NCBI RefSeq assembly: GCF_004769665.1
Contig: NZ_RQGG01000032.1
Location: 1-64,000 of the forward strand
Source: Leptospira kemamanensis
Lineage (GTDB): Bacteria > Spirochaetota > Leptospiria > Leptospirales > Leptospiraceae
Direction: 5' to 3'
Length of the DNA stretch: 64,000 nt
Positions 45,283 to 54,053 of this stretch are shown here, in pieces. The notes under the pieces were generated by a model that was given only the letters and a program-made list of their open reading frames with translations, had not been told where the DNA came from and did no database searches. Position 1 is the first letter of the stretch. Every line of letters begins with the position of its first letter. Both the position numbers and the translations under genes were made by a program.

Positions 45283-47085
45283 TTAGGAAGGGATGACCTC
45301 TTGGGACTTTTTCACAATGTCCGCAATCACATCATCCAACTCATTGGCCGATTCCAATAGAAACCCTAAACTTTTTTCTTCTTCTTCCTTGGTCAAACTT
45401 CGAGTGCGGATGAGTTCAATGATCCCCATAATTCGCGCTAAGGGACTCCTAACCACATGTGACTGGGTCCAAGCAATGTTTCTTAATTTTTGGTTTTGGA
45501 TTTGGATGGCTTCCATTTGTGTTTCGCGGTCTGTCACATCGTGAAAATTGTCTACAATCCCACCGATGGTTTCATCGGATAACATATTGGTCAAAGTAGA
45601 CTCAACAATTCGCCATGATCCATCTTTGTGTTTGGCACGAAAGGTTTGGCTTTGTAAGGATGCACCTAGAGGGAGTGCCAATACTTCATATAATCTTTTT
45701 TTTAGTTTTGGTGTATCTTCGGGATGGATCACATCAAATAAATTCAAAGCCAAGGCTTCTGTTTCTGTATAACCCATCACCTTTGTGATGGAAGGAGAAA
45801 CATATTTCCCTTGGCCTCTTGGACTTAAAATCATGATGACATCAGTTCCATTTTCTACAAGTGCTCGAAATCGTTTTTCGTTTAAGACAAGTTCCTTACT
45901 TTTTTTCATGAGACTAGAAATATCTTTTGAAAAACAAGCAAGCCCCGTCACTTTTTCATCTACATTGCGAATTGGATTAAAATAAACCTCTCGATGTTCT
46001 TCCTCATGTGTGATTGGACTAATAAAATTTTCATAACTTGTGAAAGATTCACCAGAAAGTCCTCTTTCATAATAGTCTTTCCACTTAAAATAAAACTCTT
46101 CTCCTGCTGTTTTGACGAGGACATTGTCACCTTCTTTTGCAGGGACTTGTTGCAAAAAAGTGAGAACATCTAAAAAAGATTGATTTGCTGCCACCAAACA
46201 AAAATTAGTATCAATTGACCAAATCAAATCCGAAGTTCCATTAATCAATGCTTCTTGGTTTCTTTTGATGCGAATCAATTTTTCTTCGTTGATTACTTTT
46301 TCAGAAATATCTCGGGTTAAACTTAATACGGATACAATCTTTCCTGTTTGGTCAGTAAGAGGAACCGATGTACTTTCCATCCAACGATGAGTGCCTTTCA
46401 AACCAATGATTCGGAATCTGGCACTTGACTTAATTCCTTTCAGCGCATTTTCATGAATAGTTTGATAAAATTTGAGATCCGAAGGTTCAATGAGAGATTC
46501 TACTTTTTTACCGATGGCCTCTTCCGCAGAATCCGCTTCGATCATACTGAGTCCTGCAGGATTCATCTCGATGAGAATTCCGTCAGGAGAGACAACCTTT
46601 ACACATTCTGGCTCTGATTGTAAAATGGAGCTCAATCTAATTTCTTGTTGTTTGAGATGATTGATGGATTGTGTTTTTTCAGTAATGTCTTGAAAAATTC
46701 CCACCAATTGAATGGGATCTCCAGAATCATCCCGGATCACATCCGCTTGGCTATGGATGTATTTGATTTCTCCTTTGGAAGTAACGAGACGGCATTCCAA
46801 ATCATAAGGAATTCCTTTTGCCAAAACCTCTTCCATATGTTGTTTGGCTTTCTCTCTGTCGAGAGGGTGAACCGAATGATAACCTAACTCAAGTGATACG
46901 GGCATATCACTCGGTTCCATTTCTAAAATGGCAAATACACCTTCTGACCAATGGATCGTATGAGTTGCAAGATTTACTTCCCAATGACCTAATTTTCCCA
47001 GTGATTCCATTTCACGAAGGATGCGTAGGTAGTTTGCCTCTTTATGTAAAATGACAGGATTTGGTTCTTTCGAGGAAGGATTCAA
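45283..47085 (-). CDS. Multi-PAS signalling protein with DHp-like end
   Basis: A 600-residue cytoplasmic protein with four PAS domains (for example LVGIFQDITE, VLSLTRDISE and GIVDNFHDVTD are PAC motifs). The last ~75 residues resemble the dimerisation/His phosphotransfer helix pair of sensor kinases: AWTQSHVVRSPLARIMGIIEL, with a His in SHVVRSP. No ATPase (HATPase_c) domain follows before the stop at 45283. Other bacteria have such kinases, with the ATPase supplied in trans or absent. No signal or membrane helix is seen. Confidence 0.8.
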   Translation of the reverse strand: MNPSSKEPNPVILHKEANYLRILREMESLGKLGHWEVNLATHTIHWSEGVFAILEMEPSDMPVSLELGYHSVHPLDREKAKQHMEEVLAKGIPYDLECRLVTSKGEIKYIHSQADVIRDDSGDPIQLVGIFQDITEKTQSINHLKQQEIRLSSILQSEPECVKVVSPDGILIEMNPAGLSMIEADSAEEAIGKKVESLIEPSDLKFYQTIHENALKGIKSSARFRIIGLKGTHRWMESTSVPLTDQTGKIVSVLSLTRDISEKVINEEKLIRIKRNQEALINGTSDLIWSIDTNFCLVAANQSFLDVLTFLQQVPAKEGDNVLVKTAGEEFYFKWKDYYERGLSGESFTSYENFISPITHEEEHREVYFNPIRNVDEKVTGLACFSKDISSLMKKSKELVLNEKRFRALVENGTDVIMILSPRGQGKYVSPSITKVMGYTETEALALNLFDVIHPEDTPKLKKRLYEVLALPLGASLQSQTFRAKHKDGSWRIVESTLTNMLSDETIGGIVDNFHDVTDRETQMEAIQIQNQKLRNIAWTQSHVVRSPLARIMGIIELIRTRSLTKEEEEKSLGFLLESANELDDVIADIVKKSQEVIPS

Positions 47086-47212
47086 TGTCTGTACCTAATC
47101 AGATTGGGACTTAGACTCTCTCAGATAGGGACTTCCCAGTCAGCCTTTTTTTTCACTAATTCGAAAAACGAAACAGGATTTAGGAAAAAATGTTCATAGG
47201 TAACCATTCACA

Positions 47213-47320
47213 CTGCCAGGGATCTGTAGGGCCTGGTCCCGAGAGAGGAAACCGAACGAGGGACGGGAGCGAACGCGCACCCCGGAAGAGCCCGCCCGGG
47301 CAGCCGTATCGAATGCTCAA
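47213..47320. repeat. G+C-rich block with possible RNA structure
   Basis: Between 47221 and 47310 about 69% of bases are G or C, far above the surroundings. It contains CCCGG-...-CCGGG (47281-47300) and TCCC...GGGA inverted stretches, so a structured RNA or a genomic repeat unit is possible. It overlaps the last codons of the acetyltransferase gene. The 47086-47212 stretch upstream holds no gene. Confidence 0.5.
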
Positions 47321-47793
47321 GAGCCAGAGATTGTTTTTTCAAAACAGATGGCCGTTGGATCAGAGACCCATTTGCCAAACGTTGGAATTTCTCGAAATCC
47401 AAAGTTTTGGTAAAGTTTTAGTGCTTCGGGTTGGGGTGCCCCTGCCCTTAGGATCATGGATTTGTAACCAACTAACATTGCATTTTTTTCTAGTTCAACT
47501 AACAGAGAGGTTGCGATTTTTGATTTTCTAAACTGAGGGAACACATACACGGCATCGAGTTCACATTTCGTTTCGTCAAACTTGGAATAGGCGGCAGATC
47601 CCATTGCTTCTTTTGTCTCTTTTGATTCTGCTAGAAAAAACTTACCCTTAGGAGGTAAAAAATCTTGGAAGTCCATCGAGTTCGGGGCTTGGAAACCATA
47701 ACGGTTTTGGATTTCCAACCAAAGTTGGTCCAAACAAATTTGGGAAGGAGAATCGAGAGTGGTGACCCATCGGATTTGGAAATTTTGATTCAT
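47317..47793 (-). CDS. GNAT family N-acetyltransferase
   Basis: A 158-residue single-domain GNAT from the ATG at 47793 (the frame opens at a TTG at 47820). Motif A is FRKSKIATSLLVELEKNAML, written as VFPQFRKSKIATSLL, although the usual RxxGxG is altered to RKSKIA; the fold element MILRAGAPQPEALKLYQNFGF follows. The change in motif A may weaken acetyl-CoA binding or reflect divergence. The C-terminal codons lie in a G+C-rich block, and the gene end could have been extended by that insertion. Substrate unknown. Confidence 0.7.
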   Translation of the reverse strand: MNQNFQIRWVTTLDSPSQICLDQLWLEIQNRYGFQAPNSMDFQDFLPPKGKFFLAESKETKEAMGSAAYSKFDETKCELDAVYVFPQFRKSKIATSLLVELEKNAMLVGYKSMILRAGAPQPEALKLYQNFGFREIPTFGKWVSDPTAICFEKTISGS

Positions 47794-47879
47794 GAATGCC
47801 AAAAGATGAACTCTTTTCAAAAGAATTTTGCAAATTCTATTTTTAGGTGGCAGAAAATTCTTTCAGGGTGTAAAGGGAA

Positions 47880-47952
47880 GTCATTGGGTGGCGGGTGGTC
47901 ACACCCCACCCAATTCAGGGTGGGGATACCAACATCCATCGTGTACCACCCC
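47880..47952 (+). repeat. Dispersed G-rich repeat, copy C
   Basis: Reads TCATTGGGTGGCGGGTGG, spacer, CCCCACCCAATTCAGGGTGGGGAT, the same core as copies A and B, in the direct orientation of copy A. A CCACCCC near 47948 could pair with the GGGTGGGG. The A run at 47953 that follows belongs to a terminator. It lies between an acetyltransferase gene and an acyl-CoA dehydrogenase gene. Confidence 0.75.
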
Positions 47953-47982
47953 AAAAAAAAAGCCCCCATTCCTGGAGGCTTT
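47953..47982 (-). terminator. Minus-strand terminator after acyl-CoA dehydrogenase
   Basis: On the minus strand AAAGCCTCC pairs with GGGGGCTTT (one mismatch), followed by nine Ts. It ends the acyl-CoA dehydrogenase transcript right beside repeat copy C. Confidence 0.8.
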
Positions 47983-48011
47983 CCTTTCGACAGACTTTCT
48001 TTTGGAAACTC

Positions 48012-49178
48012 TTAGTCTTTTTTCGAAGCTGCTTCTTTGATTACGTAAGCGGCAATTTCGTTCTTTTGGATTTGTGTCGTTCCTTCGAAAATCGTGAGGA
48101 TTTTTGAATCTCTCATTAACTTCTCAACAGGATACTCTTTCGTGTATCCGTATCCACCAAAAATTTGAACTGCATCAGTAGCACACTGAACAGCACACTC
48201 AGAAGCGTATGCTTTTGCAATCGCAGAGTATTTTGGAAGGTTAGGATCGTTTGCATCAGAAAGACGAGCTGCTTTGTAAGTGATTTCTCTTGCAGTTTCT
48301 ACTTTGATAGACATGTCAGCTAACATGTGTTGCACTGCTTGGAAAGTTCCGATTTTAACACCGAACTGTTCTCTCTCACGAGCGTAACGAGCTGCGTGGT
48401 CAAGTGCTGCTTGCGCTACACCCACACCCATTACTGCTACGAATGGACGAGAAGCATTCAAAGTTTGGAGAGCGTAAACGAAACCTAGGTTTTCTTTTCC
48501 TACGAGTGCGTCTTCACCTACTTCACAATCTTCGAAAATCACTTGGTGAGTGGAAGATGCTCTAATTCCGAGTTTATCTTCTTTTTTACCTACAGTAAGA
48601 CCTTTTGCACTACGTGGCACGTAGAAACAAGAAACTCCACGAGTTCCTCGGTTTTTATCAGTATAAGCAAATACGGTAAAGGCTTGGGCATCAGATGCAC
48701 CAGTGATCCATTGTTTTGCACCGTTGATGATCCATTTGTCGCCTTTTTTCTCAGCGCGAGTGGTCATACCAGGAACGTCAGAACCAGCACCTGGCTCAGA
48801 CAAACAGAAAGAAACTCCGAATTTACCGTCCGCAATTTCAGGGAGCCATTTCAATTTTTGTTCGTGCGTGGCACCTTTTAGGATAGGAAGGATTCCAAGA
48901 CCAGTGTAAGCAAATCCTAGAGCGATTCCAAGGCATCCACGAGACAATTCCTCGATGGCTAAACACTGCTCAATTGCTCCAAGTCCCCATCCACCGTATT
49001 CTTCTGGAATCACTAGTCCGTTGATTCCAAGTTCGGAACGCATTTTGTTGATGAGTTCAGTTGGGTGTTGGTTTTTTTCATCCCAGTGCAAGGCTACTTC
49101 ATGCGGGATTTCTTTTTTGACGAAGTTACGAACTAAATCTCTGATTTCAAGTTGTTGCTCTGTGAATTGGCTATACAT
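48012..49178 (-). CDS. Acyl-CoA dehydrogenase
   Basis: A 388-residue flavoenzyme catalysing the first step of fatty acid beta-oxidation, oxidation of acyl-CoA with electrons passed to ETF. Hallmarks: AEKKGDKWIINGAKQWITG, the VQCATDAVQIFGGYGYTKEYP stretch, and the C-terminal TIFEGTTQIQKNEIA where the catalytic Glu (FEGT) resides. AAGGAA lies before the ATG. Chain-length preference is unknown. Leptospira live on long-chain fatty acids as main carbon and energy source, so this step is central. Confidence 0.93.
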   Translation of the reverse strand: MYSQFTEQQLEIRDLVRNFVKKEIPHEVALHWDEKNQHPTELINKMRSELGINGLVIPEEYGGWGLGAIEQCLAIEELSRGCLGIALGFAYTGLGILPILKGATHEQKLKWLPEIADGKFGVSFCLSEPGAGSDVPGMTTRAEKKGDKWIINGAKQWITGASDAQAFTVFAYTDKNRGTRGVSCFYVPRSAKGLTVGKKEDKLGIRASSTHQVIFEDCEVGEDALVGKENLGFVYALQTLNASRPFVAVMGVGVAQAALDHAARYAREREQFGVKIGTFQAVQHMLADMSIKVETAREITYKAARLSDANDPNLPKYSAIAKAYASECAVQCATDAVQIFGGYGYTKEYPVEKLMRDSKILTIFEGTTQIQKNEIAAYVIKEAASKKD

Positions 49179-49297
49179 TCCGGGATGTTCCTTCTAAGAA
49201 TGGGGTATTTACTACCTTTTTTCGTACGACCCTTCCTGTGCCAAGGGTTTTTCTCTCTTTACAAGAAAGCAAAAACACTGTAAAATTTTCCATTTGT

Positions 49298-50308
49298 ATG
49301 GCTAAATCGTGTTCTTTATTCCACAACCTGAAACAGATCAGTTCTGTTTTCCTTTTCACCGTAACCTTTGTCCTTGTTTCCTGTGCAGGAAGACCTAACT
49401 ACCAACCGAAAGCAAACCTCAGTTATGCGAACTTTGAAGTGTACTTCCAAGAGAAGTTACAAGAAAGCAAACGTAAAAACCACAGACCTGGTAACGAAGA
49501 ACGTTATATCAGTTTTGGGAAAAAAACGCCTCTCGCATTTTTATACATCCATGGTTTTGGTGCGTCTCGTGCAGAAGGGGAAGAAGTGATGGAAAAATTG
49601 GCAAAAAAATACAAAGCCAATACCTACTTACTCAGGCTTCCAGGTCATGGAACCAACAAAGAAGACCAAAGAGACCAAAGTTTTAACAACTATCTCGATG
49701 CATCCCGTGAAGCATTGTATATGATGCAATCCCAAGGAGACAAAGTGATTGTGTTTGGTAGTTCTATGGGAGGACTCCTTGCTACATGGCTTGCCTCCGA
49801 ATACCCAGAGGAAGTGGATGGACTGGTACTTGCCAATCCCTTTTACGCACCGGTTGATGGAAGTTTGAATATTCTCAATTACCCAGGTGGACTGAGTTTC
49901 ATCCATTTACTCAAAGGAAAAGTAAGAGCTTCTTCACATAACAACCCGAAAGTGCTTCCGGAACGAAACAACTATTGGTATCCCGAACAATACTTTGCTG
50001 CACTTGTGGGAGTAAACGATCTCAAAAACTATGCTGCGGTTCCTGATGTTTATCGCAAAGTGACCTCACCTGCTTTACTTTTGTACTATTACAAAAATGA
50101 AAAGGAACAAGATCCAACTGCAAGTGTTCCGAAAATGTTAGAAGGTTATGCCAATTTTGGATTAGAAAAAACACCAAATCCACTCAACAAAAAAGTCGCA
50201 GTGGAAAATGGAATGCATGTTCTGATGTCCAAATGGGTGATTACCGATAAAGTATTTATCGAAGCCCAAATTGATGTTTGGTTAAAAGAACTTTCCAAAG
50301 CAAAATAG
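49298..50308 (+). CDS. Alpha/beta hydrolase lipoprotein
   Basis: A 336-residue precursor from the ATG at 49298, with signal sequence and lipobox LVSC. The mature chain is an alpha/beta hydrolase of the serine-lipase/monoacylglycerol-lipase type: oxyanion segment IHGFGASR, nucleophile GSSMGGL (Gly-Ser-Ser-Met-Gly), and a catalytic His in ENGMHVLMS. The aspartate is not certain. An exported lipase would fit fatty acid use by Leptospira. The frame extends 60 nt upstream, without a signal. Single gene, divergent from the acyl-CoA dehydrogenase. Confidence 0.8.
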   Translation: MAKSCSLFHNLKQISSVFLFTVTFVLVSCAGRPNYQPKANLSYANFEVYFQEKLQESKRKNHRPGNEERYISFGKKTPLAFLYIHGFGASRAEGEEVMEKLAKKYKANTYLLRLPGHGTNKEDQRDQSFNNYLDASREALYMMQSQGDKVIVFGSSMGGLLATWLASEYPEEVDGLVLANPFYAPVDGSLNILNYPGGLSFIHLLKGKVRASSHNNPKVLPERNNYWYPEQYFAALVGVNDLKNYAAVPDVYRKVTSPALLLYYYKNEKEQDPTASVPKMLEGYANFGLEKTPNPLNKKVAVENGMHVLMSKWVITDKVFIEAQIDVWLKELSKAK

Positions 50309-50340
50309 TTTTAGTGTACTTCTAAATCACAAAACAAAAA

Positions 50341-50356
50341 TCGAAACTAGTTTCGA
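50341..50356. promoter_or_regulatory. 16-bp perfect palindrome before SDR gene
   Basis: TCGAAACTAGTTTCGA is a perfect 16-bp palindrome that overlaps the ribosome site AAGGAG (50356-50361) and lies 12 nt before the SDR start. It may be an operator for a TetR-like regulator or an RNA fold that hides the ribosome site. Confidence 0.5.
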
Positions 50357-50367
50357 AGGAGTTTCCC

Positions 50368-51072
50368 ATGAACCAAAAGAAAGAAAAAATCGCACTTGTG
50401 ACAGGTGCTAACAGAGGGATTGGGAAACAAGTTTCCATTGACTTAGCAAAACAAGGAATTTATGTTTTGATCGCATCCAGGAATGTTGCCGACGCGGAAG
50501 ATACCTTAAAACAAATAAATTCCCTCGGCAAAGGAGAAATCATTTCTCTTGATGTTTCCAAAGAACAAAGTATCAACGAAGCTTCCGATATCATCACAGG
50601 GAGTTTTGGTCGTCTGGATATCTTGGTCAACAATGCGGGAATTTTCACAGACCCAGGTTCTTTTTTTGAAACAAGTTCGGATGATTTACACCGCACTTTA
50701 CTGGTGAACCTATTTGGACCATTTCGGTTGATCCAAGTTTTTTTACCAATGATGATCCAAAATGAATATGGTCGTATTGTCAATGTTAGCTCTGGGATGG
50801 GGCAACTTTCTGATATGGGTGGTGGCTATCCAGCGTATCGGATTTCCAAAACTGCTATCAATGCACTCACCAATCTAGCGAGTAGCGAAGCAGTCGGAAA
50901 AAACATCAAAATCAATTCCGTATGTCCTGGTTGGGTGAAAACAGATATGGGTGGTGCCAATGCCACAAGACCTGTGGAAAAAGGAGCCGAAACCATTGTT
51001 TGGGCAGCAACCCTACCTGATGGTGGCCCCACAGGGAAATTCTTTCGGGACAAAAAAGAAATACCATGGTAG
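50368..51072 (+). CDS. Short-chain dehydrogenase/reductase
   Basis: A 234-residue classical SDR. The cofactor motif is TGANRGIGK (residues 12-20), with ASRN following, which favours NADP(H). NNAG, the catalytic Ser in VSSGMG and the YRISK pair (Tyr and Lys) are all present, so the enzyme should be active. The C-terminal ATLPDGGPTGKFFRD resembles carbonyl-reductase-like SDRs. AAGGAG lies before the ATG, overlapping a 16-bp palindrome. Substrate unknown. Confidence 0.9.
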   Translation: MNQKKEKIALVTGANRGIGKQVSIDLAKQGIYVLIASRNVADAEDTLKQINSLGKGEIISLDVSKEQSINEASDIITGSFGRLDILVNNAGIFTDPGSFFETSSDDLHRTLLVNLFGPFRLIQVFLPMMIQNEYGRIVNVSSGMGQLSDMGGGYPAYRISKTAINALTNLASSEAVGKNIKINSVCPGWVKTDMGGANATRPVEKGAETIVWAATLPDGGPTGKFFRDKKEIPW

Positions 51073-51273
51073 GTTGAAAAGGGACACCTTAAGACGAAAC
51101 ACTAAAAAGAATCAAACTTCGATTGAATTTTAGAGTTTCTCTTTCCGAATTTTCCTCTTTATGATTTGATCCCAAAGATAGTTTCAAATGAAATTTGAAT
51201 GAATGTATATTTGATTCTGAAACCAGTTTTTAGCGATCTTTACAATTCATTCAAGTTACAGGACTTCAAATTT

Positions 51274-51891
51274 ATGAAATCAAAAATTTTATTGATTATA
51301 CTCGTATACATAGCAACTTTCCCTATTTCAGGAAAATCAATCGATCCATCCAAATTGCAAGAAGGTGATATTATCTTTCATGAATCCAAATCAGAGCAAG
51401 CCACTGCCATCAAATTGGCAACGAAATCAAGGTACACTCACGTAGGAATCATTTTCAAAGATGGAAATACTTTTAAAGTATTAGAAGCCATTGAACCTGT
51501 CAAAATCACTGACCTGCAAAAATTCATTCAAAGAGGGACAAACCAACATTATGTGATCAAACGTATCCTTAATGCAAACTCAATACTGACACAAGAGACC
51601 ATTCAAAAAATGAAAGAATATGGTAAATCCTTTGTTGGTAGACATTATGATCTATATTTTGAGTGGTCAGATGATCGGATTTATTGTACGGAGCTAGTAT
51701 GGAAACTATATGAGAAGTATACTGGTATCAAACTGGGAGAGTTAAAAACGTTAAAAGATTTTGAATTAAGTTCTAAACAGGTTCAATCTCTCATGAAAAA
51801 AAGATATGGAAACAATATCCCGTATGGAGAACCAGTTATCTCCCCTGTTGATATGTTCCAATCGAAAGAATTGGTGACAGTGCTAGAGTGA
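51274..51891 (+). CDS. YiiX-like permuted papain-type amidase (exported)
   Basis: A 205-residue precursor from the ATG at 51274, which gives a signal peptide (MKSKILLIILVYIATF). The mature part matches YiiX/YebB-type NlpC/P60-like proteins: EGDIIFHES, the His in SRYTHVGIIF and the catalytic Cys in IYCTELVWKLYEKY. Such enzymes cleave peptide or lipid amide bonds in the envelope. The open frame starts at 51199, but the extra 25 residues lack a function. Single gene, convergent with the SH3-like gene. Confidence 0.8.
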   Translation: MKSKILLIILVYIATFPISGKSIDPSKLQEGDIIFHESKSEQATAIKLATKSRYTHVGIIFKDGNTFKVLEAIEPVKITDLQKFIQRGTNQHYVIKRILNANSILTQETIQKMKEYGKSFVGRHYDLYFEWSDDRIYCTELVWKLYEKYTGIKLGELKTLKDFELSSKQVQSLMKKRYGNNIPYGEPVISPVDMFQSKELVTVLE

Positions 51892-51920
51892 TCGATATTA
51901 CCCTATCTATCAAAAAACTT

Positions 51921-52994
51921 TTAGGAACCACCACCTCCGCCTGAGTATACAGATAGAATTAAATCATCCACTAGGATTACAGTTGCAAAATACCACCATT
52001 CATATCCTTCTATTTCCATCCAAATTTCTGGAAATCCGTCACCGTTAATGTCAGTAATAGCGATCGTTTTAAATGTATTACTTTTATTTCCTGTTACACT
52101 ATAAAAATTCAAATTTTTCAAATGTTGATCTTCTACTAAATCTATTCTGTAAATATGTAAATCAGAGTCTGATAATCGGACAGATGAAGAATTGAACTCG
52201 GAAATTAAATATTTTTTTCTTCCTGCTTGAGCTTTAAATTCATAGTGTTTCCATTTCTTATCATCTTCTAATTTAAAATTGCGATTTAATTGTGTCTCTG
52301 TATTTTTTATGATCTCTTTCTTGAAATTGGATTTGATTTTCGTATTTAGAATCACAGGGCTAAATACAAGATTTGTTGATTCACTGAATCCTAATACAAA
52401 ATCAGTTTTTTTATCTGATAACAATTTTCCAGTAAGGCAAATGATGATATAATCGCATTCATTTTCGTCTTTGTAGAATTGTAACCTCGACAATTCATTC
52501 CTCTTTTCACCATTGAATCTCAGAAAACTAATTTTTGTTTGTTGAATATTCGCAAGCTTTAGAGCATTTTCATTAAAATACCATGATGAATTTTGAATTA
52601 AATTGTTTTGCGAAATACCGATTAGTTCAAATACATTCTTTTCTTTTGGTCTTACGATGAAACCAGGAGATACTTTTGAATTAAAATCAAATCCTATATC
52701 ACGATTAAAGACGTAACCATACAGATTATCTGTAGTTCTCACATATACCAACTCGCCTTCAATTTCATTTTGATTGATTTGTACCGATTGTTTTCTAAAG
52801 CTGGGAGGGTATACAATTTCGATTATTGTTCCTTTTCCCAGATTTGTAACGATTGTAGAGGTAATCTCCGATTTTTCTCTCAATGGGACGTTGTCGCCGC
52901 TAATCCGAAAGAGAGAATTTGTATTGATTGTATTTTTGTCTGTCAATATCGAAACGTTAAAAACTAGTATAGAAAGTAAAATTACCTTATACAT
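51921..52994 (-). CDS. Exported protein with bacterial SH3-type domain
   Basis: About 357 residues from the ATG at 52994, with a signal sequence (MYKVILLSILVFNVS). The N-terminal ~75 mature residues look like a bacterial SH3 domain (NVPLREKSEITSTIVTNLGKGTIIEIV). The C-terminal part has a VCBS/FG-GAP-like DINGDGFPEIWMEIEG segment. The chain ends in Gly-rich GGGGGS, a curious flexible tail. Function unknown. An A+T-rich composition sets it apart slightly from its neighbours. Confidence 0.65.
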   Translation of the reverse strand: MYKVILLSILVFNVSILTDKNTINTNSLFRISGDNVPLREKSEITSTIVTNLGKGTIIEIVYPPSFRKQSVQINQNEIEGELVYVRTTDNLYGYVFNRDIGFDFNSKVSPGFIVRPKEKNVFELIGISQNNLIQNSSWYFNENALKLANIQQTKISFLRFNGEKRNELSRLQFYKDENECDYIIICLTGKLLSDKKTDFVLGFSESTNLVFSPVILNTKIKSNFKKEIIKNTETQLNRNFKLEDDKKWKHYEFKAQAGRKKYLISEFNSSSVRLSDSDLHIYRIDLVEDQHLKNLNFYSVTGNKSNTFKTIAITDINGDGFPEIWMEIEGYEWWYFATVILVDDLILSVYSGGGGGS

Positions 52995-53117
52995 TTTTAG
53001 TGATTCCATAATGCATAACAAATCGATTTTCCAAAACAACAGTCACTGAGGCTTTCTCTAAAATCCAAACAGAGGAATCAAATCACCTTGTTTATTTTTT
53101 TCAGATCAATTTGCAAG

Positions 53118-53633
53118 TTAACCCATTTCACCAAGCAATCGGTCAAGTTCCAAATAACATTCGGCCATTCCATCGGCTGCCCCAGATTCCACCATCATCT
53201 TACAAATATCAGGTGATGCATATCGACAAAGATGGGTCATTAAAGTTCGTTTCCCTTCTGTTTGAAACGTGCGGGATTCAAACGTGGCATTTGGATCTTC
53301 CGGTGCATTTGCATCGAATGAGGCCATATCCAGAATGTAATTTTCTGTATTGGAGAGTTTCTCTGGAACGATCACTTCACGAAAGGTTCCATACACACCT
53401 GATTTGTTTCCCTTCTCATCTGCATACAGATAGAGGTATTTCCCACCAACTCGTAAGTCTTGTTCACAAGTATCGAGAACCATTCCTTCTGGGCCGATCA
53501 GCCAACGACGCATTAACTCTGGTTTGGTGTGGCAATCAAACACTAATTCTCTAGGTGCATCAAAATATCTGGTAAACACAACTTCCGTGTCACTTCTTCG
53601 AACCAACTTCACTTCATTTTGATTTGGATTCAT
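53118..53633 (-). CDS. AHSA1/SRPBCC domain protein
   Basis: A 171-residue SRPBCC (Aha1 C-terminal-like) protein from the ATG at 53633, which overlaps the stop of the ArsR-type gene in ATGA. The family's VFTRYFDAPRELVFDCHTKPEL, RWLIGPEG and GGKYLYLYAD strands are visible, the usual ligand-binding helix-grip fold. Such genes are very often paired with an ArsR-type regulator. It may bind a small hydrophobic molecule; no ligand is known. Confidence 0.85.
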   Translation of the reverse strand: MNPNQNEVKLVRRSDTEVVFTRYFDAPRELVFDCHTKPELMRRWLIGPEGMVLDTCEQDLRVGGKYLYLYADEKGNKSGVYGTFREVIVPEKLSNTENYILDMASFDANAPEDPNATFESRTFQTEGKRTLMTHLCRYASPDICKMMVESGAADGMAECYLELDRLLGEMG

Positions 53634-53974
53634 TTTTTCCTCACTCGTTTGGGTTGCATTTTTTGTAATTCTTCCAGTAAACCATCCAAAGTCTGGTAAC
53701 GTTTCTCCCACATTTGGCGGTATTTTTCCATCCAATCAACTGCCTCTTTCAAAGGTGCGGTTTGCAACCGACGAGGACGTTCCTGCGCCCGTTTGGTCGC
53801 GATAATGAGACCCGCTTCCTCCAATATCTTCAAGTGTTTGGAAATCGCAGGTTGGCTCATCCGAAATGGTTTTGTCAGCTCCATCACCGTTAGGTCTTTT
53901 TTTGCCAGGTGCATTAAAATGGCCCTTCTTGTGGGGTCGGCGAGTGCGGAAAATGTAGCATCCAGAGTTTGCAT
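53630..53974 (-). CDS. ArsR-type winged-helix regulator
   Basis: A 114-residue winged-helix protein of the ArsR family (the subtype found with AHSA1 genes). The core is FSALADPTRRAILMHLAKKDLTV and the recognition helix QPAISKHLKILEEAGLI. It lacks the CVC metal motif of arsenic regulators, so it senses something else. The 4-nt overlap with the AHSA1 gene implies one mRNA. Its promoter region contains a 12-bp palindrome (54002-54038), a candidate for its own operator. Confidence 0.85.
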   Translation of the reverse strand: MQTLDATFSALADPTRRAILMHLAKKDLTVMELTKPFRMSQPAISKHLKILEEAGLIIATKRAQERPRRLQTAPLKEAVDWMEKYRQMWEKRYQTLDGLLEELQKMQPKRVRKK

Positions 53975-54001
53975 ATCTATTTGGTTATATAAACAATTAG
54001 T

Positions 54002-54038
54002 TATCGATTGAATAAAGTCAACCTAAATTCAATCGATA
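54002..54038 (-). promoter_or_regulatory. 12-bp palindrome upstream of ArsR-AHSA1 operon
   Basis: TATCGATTGAAT (54002-54013) and ATTCAATCGATA (54027-54038) form a perfect 12-bp inverted repeat with a 13-nt spacer. On the minus strand the spacer holds TTGACT, a possible -35, so a bound repressor would block the promoter of the ArsR-AHSA1 pair. It lies 15 nt after the end of the YcxB-like gene and 27 nt before the ArsR start. A terminator for the YcxB-like gene is less likely, as no T run follows. Confidence 0.55.
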
Positions 54039-54053
54039 GAAACATTTTGATGA

